Shown piece after piece: positions 29,781 to 38,977 of a DNA stretch of 42,881 nt. The stretch's first letter is position 1; every line of letters begins with the position of its first letter. The stretch lies in contig CALZGZ010000100.1 of the NCBI GenBank assembly GCA_945787105.1, forward strand, positions 1 through 42,881. Direction: 5' to 3'. The position numbers were made by a program, and so were the translations under genes. The notes under the pieces were generated by a model, which saw nothing but the letters and a program-made list of their open reading frames with translations, was not told the origin of the DNA and did no database searches. Source of the DNA: an uncultured Gammaproteobacteria bacterium (GTDB lineage: Bacteria > Pseudomonadota > Gammaproteobacteria > Arenicellales > JAANXG01).

Positions 29781-30896
29781 ATGTCGGGACCACAACGAAA
29801 CTCAAACAACGCGCGCGAATCTATAACCAGTTTCGACATCCATTTTACCCGTTATATCGACAACGACGGAAAGGTGGTAGGAGCACTTCCGGACATTGCA
29901 AAAGATCCTGACGCACTGATTCCCTTATATCGCGCCATGGTTTTGAATCGGGCCTTCGACACGAAGGCGATCGCTCTGCAGCGCACCGGAAAACTTGGCA
30001 CCTATGCATCTTCTCTTGGCCAAGAGGCGGTATTTATCGCTGTCGGTGCGGTGATGAAAAAACAAGATGTCCTGGTGCCCTACTACCGTGAGTGTGGTGC
30101 TCAATTTTTACGCGGCGTCACGATGACCGAGTTGTTGTTGTATTGGGCGGGTGACGAACGTGGCATGGACTATGCCGGTCCACGCGAGGATCTGCCGATC
30201 TGTGTGCCGATTGCCAGCCAAATCCCTCAAGCCGCAGGGGTTGCGTTGGCCATGAAATACCGCCGCGAACCCAGAGTAGCGGTAACCATGTTCGGTGATG
30301 GTGCAACCTCGAAAGGCGATTTTTACGAAGCAGCGAATGCAGCGGGCGTTTGGAATTTGCCGTTAGTATTTGTCGTGATCAACAATCAATGGGCGATTTC
30401 GGTACCGCTACGAGAACAAACCCGTTGTGAAACCCTGGCGCAGAAGGCGATTGCCGCCGGTTTCCCGGGAGAGCAGGTCGATGGGAACGATGTCATCGCG
30501 GTCTTCGATCGTTTTTCCGCCGCTATGGAAAAGGCGCGCACCGGGGGCGGTCCGACTTTGATCGAGGCGATTACCTATCGGTTATCCGACCATACAACCG
30601 CGGATGATGCGACTCGTTATCGCAGCGACGAGGAGTTGCGCACCCATTGGGAACGAGAACCCATCAAAAGGCTACGTCAATATCTGATTACCACTGGCTA
30701 CTGGGACCAGCAACGAGACGAGCAATTGCAACAGAAATGTGAGTTGGAGGTAGAACAGGCGACCCAGGCTTATCTCGACACACCACCTCCGGAGCCGGAG
30801 AGCATGTTCGATTATTTATATGCAAATCTGCCGGGCGCCCTGCAACCGCAGCGCGATGACTTGGCAAAGAAGGTGAAACAAGCGTGCCAGAGTTGA
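29781..30896 (+). CDS. pdhA: 2-oxo acid (pyruvate) dehydrogenase E1 component, alpha subunit
   Basis: GDGATSKGDFYEAANAAGVWNLPLVFVVINNQWAISVP TPP motif; ATG 29781 preceded by agaggaga. Confidence 0.93.
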   Translation: MSGPQRNSNNARESITSFDIHFTRYIDNDGKVVGALPDIAKDPDALIPLYRAMVLNRAFDTKAIALQRTGKLGTYASSLGQEAVFIAVGAVMKKQDVLVPYYRECGAQFLRGVTMTELLLYWAGDERGMDYAGPREDLPICVPIASQIPQAAGVALAMKYRREPRVAVTMFGDGATSKGDFYEAANAAGVWNLPLVFVVINNQWAISVPLREQTRCETLAQKAIAAGFPGEQVDGNDVIAVFDRFSAAMEKARTGGGPTLIEAITYRLSDHTTADDATRYRSDEELRTHWEREPIKRLRQYLITTGYWDQQRDEQLQQKCELEVEQATQAYLDTPPPEPESMFDYLYANLPGALQPQRDDLAKKVKQACQS

Positions 30897-31864
30897 ACTT
30901 AATTGAGGCCGTAAACAAGGCGTTGGCGTTTGAGCTAGCCGCAGATGAGAATGTCGTGATTCTAGGTGAGGACGTCGGTGTGAATGGCGGTGTGTTCAGG
31001 GCTACCGTGGGTCTGCAGCAGCGGTTCGGTGAACAGCGTGTGCTGGATACACCGCTGGCTGAGACACTGATCGCTGGAGTCGCGGTGGGTATGGCGTCGC
31101 AGGGCTTACGTCCGGTGGCGGAGATTCAGTTCATGGGGTTCATCTATTCGACCGTGGATCAAATTCTGAACCACGCATCGCGGCTTCGCAATCGAACCCG
31201 GGGCCGGTTGACCTGCCCGATGGTTTTGCGCGCGCCCTATGGCGGCGGTATCCACGCGCCGGAACATCATTCGGAGAGCTACGAGGCGATGTTTGCCCAT
31301 ATCCCTGGTTTGCGTGTCGTCATACCGTCGTCGCCGGCGCGGGCGTATGGGTTGTTACTGGCGTCGATTAGGGACCCGGACCCGGTGATTTTTCTGGAAC
31401 CGAAACGCATCTATCGGTTGATCAAACAGGAGGTGGTCGATAACGGTGACGGCTTACCCCTGGATACCTGCTACACGCTGCGTCAGGGATCTGATGTGAC
31501 ATTGGTGTCGTGGGGGGCGATGCTGCATGAGACCCAGCAAGCCGCCGAGCAATTGGTCAATGACGGTATCAGCGCCGAGGTCATCGATGTCGCGACTTTG
31601 AAGCCGTTAGACATGCAGACCATCTTAGATTCCGTGTCCAAGACCGGCCGCTGCGTCATCGTGCATGAGGCGGCGCGTACCGCAGGTTTCGGCGCCGAGA
31701 TCGCGGCCCAACTATTGGAACATGGGTTGCTCAGTTTGTTAGCACCGGTTAAGCGCGTCACCGGTTACGACACCGTAATGCCGCTGTACCGTCTCGAAGA
31801 ATTCTACCTGCCCGGTGTGGATCAGATCATTACCGCCGTACGAGAAGTGGTAGAGTTCGGCTGA
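30884..31864 (+). CDS. pdhB: 2-oxo acid (pyruvate) dehydrogenase E1 component, beta subunit
   Basis: VVILGEDVGVNGGVFRATVGLQQRFG, APYGGGIHAPEHHSES; GTG start overlapping the pdhA 3' end. Confidence 0.94.
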   Translation: MPELNLIEAVNKALAFELAADENVVILGEDVGVNGGVFRATVGLQQRFGEQRVLDTPLAETLIAGVAVGMASQGLRPVAEIQFMGFIYSTVDQILNHASRLRNRTRGRLTCPMVLRAPYGGGIHAPEHHSESYEAMFAHIPGLRVVIPSSPARAYGLLLASIRDPDPVIFLEPKRIYRLIKQEVVDNGDGLPLDTCYTLRQGSDVTLVSWGAMLHETQQAAEQLVNDGISAEVIDVATLKPLDMQTILDSVSKTGRCVIVHEAARTAGFGAEIAAQLLEHGLLSLLAPVKRVTGYDTVMPLYRLEEFYLPGVDQIITAVREVVEFG

Positions 31865-32988
31865 TGGCCAAGAATGTCTTCAAGTTGCCGGATTTGGGCG
31901 AAGGACTGCCCGATGCGGAGATCGTTAAATGGCATGTCGCGGTGGGTGACGTAGTCAAGAAAGATCAGCCGTTGGTATCGATGGAGACCGCCAAGGCGGT
32001 GGTTGAAATACCTAGCCCCGATAACGGAAAAATTATCATGTTGTATGGCAAGGTGGGTGACATCATCGCCACCGGTAATCCGTTAGTGGAATTTGCAGGT
32101 GATGAGCAGGGCGAAGCAAGCGCGGTGCCGGTGGACAAAGGTACGGTGGTTGGCAAAGTGGCGGTGGGCGAAGAAGTGGTGACAGAGCGCGCGATTCAAG
32201 TCGGTAAGGCAGCGATGGGCATTAGGGCGATGCCAGCGGTTCGCGCCCTTGCCCGTAAATTGAACGTTGATCTATCGTTTGTGACCCCAAGCGGCAAGGA
32301 TGGATCAATTACCGTGGCGGATGTGCAGCGCGTGGCCAAAATCCTACAGGAAGTAGGACCGATGGAACCGTTGCGCGGACCGCGGCGGGCTATGGCCCGT
32401 AATATGTCCATGGCCCACGCCGAGGTGGTGCCGGTGACGGTGTCCGATGATGCGGATATCCATGCTTGGGAGGACGGTGACACGACCATGCGCTTGATTC
32501 AAGCGATGGTCGCTGCGTGTAAAGTAGAACCCGCTTTGAATGCCTGGTATGACAGCCATGCGGTGGGCCGTCGGGTGTTGAAGAAAATAGATTTGGGCAT
32601 CGCAGTAGACACGGAGGAAGGATTATTCGTACCGGTTTTGCACGACGTGGGCAACCGCGATCCCGACGATCTGCGGCGCGGTTTGAACACCATGAAAGAC
32701 GCGCTGCGAAGGCGTGACGTGCCACCTGAGCAATTGCGAGGTAATACCATTACCTTGTCGAATTTCGGCACCTTCGGCGGACGCTATGCTGATCCGATCT
32801 TTATGCCGCCCACGGTGGCCATCCTCGGCGCCGGTCGGGCCCGGGATGCCGTGGTGGCGCTGGACGAAAAGCCGGTCGTGCATAAGATTTTGCCGTTATC
32901 TTTGACGTTCGATCACCGAGCAGTTACCGGCGGCGAAGCGACCCGGTTCTTGATGGCCGTCATCGAGGATTTGGAAAAACCCGCGTAG
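31864..32988 (+). CDS. pdhC: 2-oxo acid dehydrogenase E2 acyltransferase
   Basis: Single lipoyl domain (VSMETAKAVVEIPSP), PSBD (RAMPAVRALARKLNVDLSFV), acyltransferase core ending in LSLTFDHRAVTGGEATRFL; TGATG coupling with pdhB. Confidence 0.93.
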   Translation: MAKNVFKLPDLGEGLPDAEIVKWHVAVGDVVKKDQPLVSMETAKAVVEIPSPDNGKIIMLYGKVGDIIATGNPLVEFAGDEQGEASAVPVDKGTVVGKVAVGEEVVTERAIQVGKAAMGIRAMPAVRALARKLNVDLSFVTPSGKDGSITVADVQRVAKILQEVGPMEPLRGPRRAMARNMSMAHAEVVPVTVSDDADIHAWEDGDTTMRLIQAMVAACKVEPALNAWYDSHAVGRRVLKKIDLGIAVDTEEGLFVPVLHDVGNRDPDDLRRGLNTMKDALRRRDVPPEQLRGNTITLSNFGTFGGRYADPIFMPPTVAILGAGRARDAVVALDEKPVVHKILPLSLTFDHRAVTGGEATRFLMAVIEDLEKPA

Positions 32989-33347
32989 TTCGTTGTTGAT
33001 CCAGACTGGATCTGGCTAACCCGGCTTTGGCTGGGCTCGCGCACCTGCGCTTGGCCTTCGCACCACAGCAATACAGCGGTCGGAGTCGGCAATGACGGTG
33101 ACCGCTATCTGTCATCGCCCAGGCCCTGTGCCAAGCCGCACGCGGCCTGCGTCAGGCTCCGAGATCCTGGTGAGCAATGCGGGCCAGCCCTGGGCACCTT
33201 AGTGCGTTCGGGTCGACCATTCCGAGGCACAGAAATATTGCTCAATATCACTCATATGGGTGAGGAAATTTTCCCGTGACATGAGTAATGTAAATCGCGA
33301 GTGCTTGGAGGCCGGCGGCAGGGATCGCCGCTTTTACCAAGGATGGG

Positions 33348-33384
33348 ACCAGGGTGAACCAAGGAAGGTGAACCCTGGTTTTTT
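33348..33384 (+). terminator. Rho-independent-terminator-like hairpin
   Basis: accagggt (33348-33355) pairs with accctggt (33372-33379), followed by a run of T (33379-33384); 360 bp after the E2 stop, so assignment to that operon is uncertain. Confidence 0.5.
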
Positions 33385-33454
33385 ATACCGAATTGTGATG
33401 AGAGGTTTGCGTAGTAACTCGCAGTTTGCGTCACCGCGCCCCGCTCCTATCCTG

Positions 33455-33725
33455 GCCAAGCACGCTGGAGAATCGAATCGCCATTTCATGGAAAAGACAC
33501 TGCGGATCTGTCCGCTGCCGACCATGAAAAGGGCGGGACTGTGCCGGCGCTGGCTGGGTCGCGAACGCCGGGCCTCGCGCTGCACGCAACGGAAAAAACG
33601 AGGCCGGAGGCACAGACTGTGACCCCCTTTGTTCATCGCTCCAGCGCGGCGCTTGTCCCCGCGCAGCAGGGGAACAGCAGGGGAACTTCGCGCAGGACGA
33701 GTCCCATCGCCATCATCCGCTATCG
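33455..33725. repeat. Dispersed non-coding repeat, copy B
   Basis: Block-wise similarity in the same orientation to 15640-15925 (see copy A). Confidence 0.75.
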
Positions 33726-33820
33726 GCTGGTGCCATATACGGGCTTGATCAAACACAGACGCGTTATCGCCATCATCTCGCAACGCACGGAGGCCACGCG
33801 CCCTGGCGGATGCCGCGGGT

Positions 33821-35719
33821 TTAACCGCTCTTTGGGTAGCCAAGTATTTTCAGCGCCTCGGTGATTTCTTCCAAGATTACCGGATCATCAATGGTGGCAG
33901 GTGCTTTGTATCGCTCGCCATCGGCGATCTTGCGCATAGTGCCGCGCAACACCTTCCCCGAACGTGTCTTCGGTAGCCGTTGCACTACTGTGGCCTGTTT
34001 AAAAGCGGCGACGGGCCCGATCTGATCACGTATCAGGTGCACCAATTCCGGCAGGATATCCTTGTCGTTACGATCGACGCCGGCCTTCAAGACCACCATG
34101 CCGACCGGCAATTGACCTTTCAATGGGTCAGCGGCGCCAATTACGGCACATTCGGCAACGTCTGGATGACTTGCCAAGACCTCCTCCATGGCACCCGTAG
34201 ACAGACGATGTCCGGCGACGTTGATCACATCATCGATGCGGCTCATGATCCACAGGTAGTCATCGTTGTCTTTGTAACCGGCATCGCCAGTCAAGTAGTA
34301 GCCGGGGAAACGGCTGAGGTAAGATTCCTGGTAGCGGGCGTCGTTATTCCAAAGTGTTGGCAAGGTCCCCGGGGGTAAGGGAAGTTTGATGGATATGGCC
34401 CCCATATCATTGGCGGCGACTGGATTGCCTTCTTCATCCAACACCTGAACGTCATAACCGGGAACTGCCCGGGTGGGTGACCCCGGTTTCACCGGTGCAA
34501 AATCGATCCCCATACAGTTAGCGGCGATGGCCCACCCGGTTTCGGTCTGCCACCAATGATCGATAACTGGAACCTTCAGCATGTCCTCGGCCCAATGCAG
34601 GGTGTCGGGGTCGCAACGCTCACCGGCGAGAAACAGAATTCGAAACTTGGATAGATCGTACTTCTTGATGTACTCCCCTGCCGGGTCTTCTTTCTTGATC
34701 GCTCGAAAGGCCGTGGGTGCGGTAAACATAACCTCCACCCCGTGCTCGGCTATCACGCGCCAGAACGCGCCAGGATCAGGTGTGCCCACGGGTTTACCCT
34801 CAAACATTATTGTCGTGCATCCTTGGAGTAGCGGGGCGTACACGATGTACGAATGACCCACTACCCAACCCACGTCGGAGGCCGCCCAGTAGACTTGTCC
34901 GGCGTCGACGTCGTAGATGTTCTTCATCGACCACTTCAACGCGACGGCGTGTCCACCGTGATCGCGAACCACGCCCTTGGGTTCCCCGGTGGTACCGGAG
35001 GTGTATAAAATATACAGCGGATCGGTCGCCTCCACCGGGACGCAGTCCGCGGGCTCAGCGCCGGCCACCGCCTCTGACCAGTCGATGTCGCGTCCATCAA
35101 CCATGGTCGCGGTCGCTTGTGGCCGGGCCAGGACGATGCAGTGCGCCGGTTTGTAGGTCGCCAGCTCGATGGCCTCATCAAGCAGCGGCTTGTACTCCAC
35201 AACGCGGCCGGGCTCGATACCGCAAGAAGCACTGACAATAACCTTGGGTTTGGCATCATCGATGCGTGTTGCCAGTTCGTTGGCGGCGAAGCCACCGAAT
35301 ACCACGGAATGAATCGCGCCAATGCGCGCACATGCCAGCATCGCGATCGCTGCTTCGGGCACCATCGGCATGTAGACAATCACCCGGTCGCCTTTGCCAA
35401 CACCTTGGTTGGCTAACGCGCCGGCAAATTGCGCGACCAGGTCACGCAGTTCTTGGTACGAAATCTTGCGTACGGAATCGGTTACCGGGCTGTCGTAGAT
35501 CAGGGCCAGTCGATCGCCGGCCCCGTTCTCTACATGCACATCTACGGCGTTGTAACAAGTGTTCAAACGACCGCCGGTGAACCACTGGTAGAAGGGCGGA
35601 TTAGAATCATCCAATACCCGGTCCCATCTCTTGTACCAATGGATGTCTTCGGCAGCCTCGGCCCAAAACTCATCGGGGTTTGTGAGAGAACGGTTGTAGA
35701 TCGATTGATAGTCTCCCAT
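33821..35719 (-). CDS. prpE: Propionate--CoA ligase PrpE-like (acetyl-CoA synthetase family)
   Basis: YTSGTTGEPKGVVRDHGGHAVAL, WWQTETGWAIA, RLPKTRSGKVLRGTMRKIA; start set at ATG 35719 with GAGGAGCGAC upstream rather than the ORF start at 35782. Confidence 0.92.
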   Translation of the reverse strand: MGDYQSIYNRSLTNPDEFWAEAAEDIHWYKRWDRVLDDSNPPFYQWFTGGRLNTCYNAVDVHVENGAGDRLALIYDSPVTDSVRKISYQELRDLVAQFAGALANQGVGKGDRVIVYMPMVPEAAIAMLACARIGAIHSVVFGGFAANELATRIDDAKPKVIVSASCGIEPGRVVEYKPLLDEAIELATYKPAHCIVLARPQATATMVDGRDIDWSEAVAGAEPADCVPVEATDPLYILYTSGTTGEPKGVVRDHGGHAVALKWSMKNIYDVDAGQVYWAASDVGWVVGHSYIVYAPLLQGCTTIMFEGKPVGTPDPGAFWRVIAEHGVEVMFTAPTAFRAIKKEDPAGEYIKKYDLSKFRILFLAGERCDPDTLHWAEDMLKVPVIDHWWQTETGWAIAANCMGIDFAPVKPGSPTRAVPGYDVQVLDEEGNPVAANDMGAISIKLPLPPGTLPTLWNNDARYQESYLSRFPGYYLTGDAGYKDNDDYLWIMSRIDDVINVAGHRLSTGAMEEVLASHPDVAECAVIGAADPLKGQLPVGMVVLKAGVDRNDKDILPELVHLIRDQIGPVAAFKQATVVQRLPKTRSGKVLRGTMRKIADGERYKAPATIDDPVILEEITEALKILGYPKSG

Positions 35720-36011
35720 CGTCGCTCCTCGTCTGGGTTGTGTTTGTTGGGTACGACGGTCGTGATCGACCGATTGTGTCACCTAATAAGACGCGATTAT
35801 AAAGGTATAAACAGTTGGCAATAGCAATTATAACGAAATATAATGACTTGAAATATGCGTATAAATTTTAACAATAATAGTAACTCAAAACCCAGTCACT
35901 GAAGACGCCCCGGACTGCGGGAACCAGTCATTCATCTTGTCGGGCAACGGGGTAAAATCCGTACCCACCCCAAAATTGTGTCGCGGTAACCAACTCGGAG
36001 AGCAGACGACC

Positions 36012-38684
36012 ATGACCAACAGCTTCAATGCCCGCACCACCCTGGAGGTTGGCGGTAAGAAGTACGAGATCTACGCCTTGGATGCCTTGGGCTCCCGTCT
36101 CGAGCGTCTGCCTTACTCATTGAAAATTCTGCTAGAGAATCTGCTCCGGTTTGAAGACGGGCGTAATGTCACCCGCGATGACATTGAAGCCCTCGCAAAC
36201 TGGGACCCACAAGCGGAGCCGAGCACGGAGATCGCGTTCACACCAGCGCGGGTGTTGATGCAAGATTTCACCGGTGTGCCGGCGGTGGTGGATCTCGCGA
36301 CGATGCGTGACGCGATGCGAGAACTCGACGGTGACCCGGATAAGATCAATCCATTGTCCCCGGCGGATTTGGTCATCGATCATTCGGTCATGGTGGATCA
36401 CTACGGTACCAAAGATGCCGTCGATCTGAACGCAGCATTGGAGTATCAGCGCAATCAAGAGCGTTATCAGTTTCTCCGCTGGGGCCAGAAGGCGTTCACA
36501 AACTTTCGCGTTGTGCCCCCGGATACCGGGATCGTGCATCAGGTGAATCTGGAGTACCTGGCGCAGGTCGTATTCAGCGCTACCAACGAGGGGGTATTGC
36601 AGGCCTATCCGGATACCCTGGTGGGGACCGATTCCCACACTACTATGATCAATGGCGTCGGTGTATTGGGATGGGGAGTCGGCGGGATCGAAGCGGAAGC
36701 CGCGATGCTGGGACAACCGATCACGATGCTGATACCGCAAGTAGTGGGATTCCGGCTGGACGGTCAGTTAGCGGAGGGTGCGACGGCAACCGATCTAGTG
36801 CTGACCGTGGTGCAGATGCTCCGCGAGAAGGGGGTGGTCGGCAAATTCGTTGAGTTCTTTGGTGATGGTTTGGATGATCTGTCGTTGGCGGATCAAGCCA
36901 CCATTTCCAACATGGCCCCGGAATACGGCGCCACCTGCGGCATGTTTCCGATTGATCTTGACACCTTAGAGTATCTGCGATTGACCGGACGCAGCGAAGA
37001 ACAAATCGCGTTGGTGGAGGCCTACGCACGTAAACAAGGACTGTTTCGTGACACCGGGGCAACCCATGCGAAGTATTCGGATGTATTGGAGCTTGACTTG
37101 GCCGATGTCGAACCAAGCCTGGCCGGACCGAAACGGCCCCAGGACCGGATCTCCTTAATCAATGCCAAGACCGTAATCGCGAAACACATGCACGACATGC
37201 AACCCCAGCTGGCGCCAGTGCAAAGGGTGAACAAAGATGGCCAACAATTCGACCTCAAGGACGGCGACGTGGTGATTGCCGCAATTACCAGTTGCACCAA
37301 TACCTCCAATCCCGACGTTATCATGGGTGCGGCGCTGCTCGCAAAGCACGCGGTGGAGAGGGGTATCGGAGTCAAGCCGTGGGTGAAGACCTCACTGGCT
37401 CCGGGTTCTCAGGTGGTGAGCGCGTATCTCGATGCGTCGGGGCTTATGCAGTATCTCGAAAAATTAGGATTCGATGTGGTCGGTTTTGGCTGCACCACCT
37501 GCATTGGCAACTCCGGCCCGCTACCAGAATCGATCAGCAAGGCCATTCACGACGGCAACCTGGTGGCTTGTTCGGTGCTCTCAGGTAATCGGAATTTCGA
37601 AGGCCGTGTGCATTCTGAGGTGCGGATGAATTTTCTTGCCTCGCCGCCATTGGTGGTTGCTTACGCTATCGCCGGCACCATGAACATCGATGTCTATAAC
37701 GAGCCGATCGCCCAAGACCAAGCCGGCAACGACGTGTACCTGCGTGACATCTGGCCGTCGCAGCAGGAGATCAACGATGCCGTCAGTCAGACGATCACCC
37801 GTGAGATGTTTCAAACCAAGTACGCCGACGTATTAAAGGGCGACAAACGATGGCAGAAGATCCACACACCGGAGTCGAATCTTTACGCCTGGACCTCGGA
37901 CTCCACCTACATCCAAAAGGCGCCTTACTTTGATGGCATGACGCGGCAACCGGCGGGTATTCAGGTTATCAAGGGCGCGCGGGTGCTGGCCAAACTCGGT
38001 GACAGCATCACCACCGATCACATCTCGCCCGCTGGTGCGATCAAAGCGGATTCTCCCGCCGGCAAGTACTTGATCGAACGCGGCGTGAAGCCTGCAGACT
38101 TCAATTCCTATGGCTCGCGGCGCGGCAATCACGAAGTAATGATGCGCGGCACCTTCGCCAACATCCGGTTGCGCAACGAACTGGCGCCGGGCACCGAGGG
38201 CGGTTGGACCCGCTGCCAGCCAGACGGTGATCAGATGACGATCTACGATGCGGCGATGCGATATCTAGCCACCGGCACGCCGCTTATTGTAATTGCCGGC
38301 AAGGAATACGGCACCGGTTCGTCCCGTGACTGGGCCGCTAAGGGTTCCCGCTTATTGGGGGTGAAGGCGGTCATCGTGGAATCCTTCGAGCGCATTCATC
38401 GCTCCAATCTGATCGGCATGGGCGTGTTGCCACTGCAATTCAAAGACGGTGACGACCGCAACGCCCTGGGCCTCACCGGCGAGGAATCCTACGACATTGA
38501 GGGGCTCGAAGTGGGCGCCAAGGAAGTTACCGTGGTTGCCACAGCGAACGACGGCGCCCGCCGCACTTTTGCCGTGTGGGTACGCATCGATACGCCGAAG
38601 GAGTGGGACTACTATGTACACGATGGCATCCTGCACTTCGTACTCCGCCAGTTGGTGTCGAACAGCCAACGGGCAGCGTGACAA
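36012..38684 (+). CDS. acnA: Aconitate hydratase
   Basis: [99 protein letters not shown]. Confidence 0.96.
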
Positions 38685-38977
38685 CGTAAAGAACTGGGAT
38701 TTGCTGCGCTAGCATTGTTTCAGGTGCTGGATTCGATTTGGCGTGGTGCCCGGGAATAGAATTCTGCCGCTCGCGCGTGGCTCCTGGACTTCATCGTGGA
38801 GTCGCTACCTGCCGCGGATCCTGTGGGTGCGTTTATGAGCCAGCGCCGCGTAATCGCTGGAACCGACCGTTGGCGACGCTACTATTCCGACGCTACACTC
38901 ATAAATGGAATACATATCCAACTCGTGTCCCAGCATCGATTATCAATCGGCCGCCTGCTCGCACGCACTGTCCATGA

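Noticed and set aside
33348-33384. Assigning the terminator-like hairpin firmly to the pdh operon
   Set aside because: It lies 360 bp after the E2 stop within repeat-rich DNA, so I kept it as a moderate-confidence hairpin only.
33334-33843. 169-aa minus-strand ORF between pdhC and prpE
   Set aside because: Covers the terminator-like hairpin and repeat copy B; only short stretches resemble the ORF in copy A, with frame changes, so a repeat is a better explanation than a gene.
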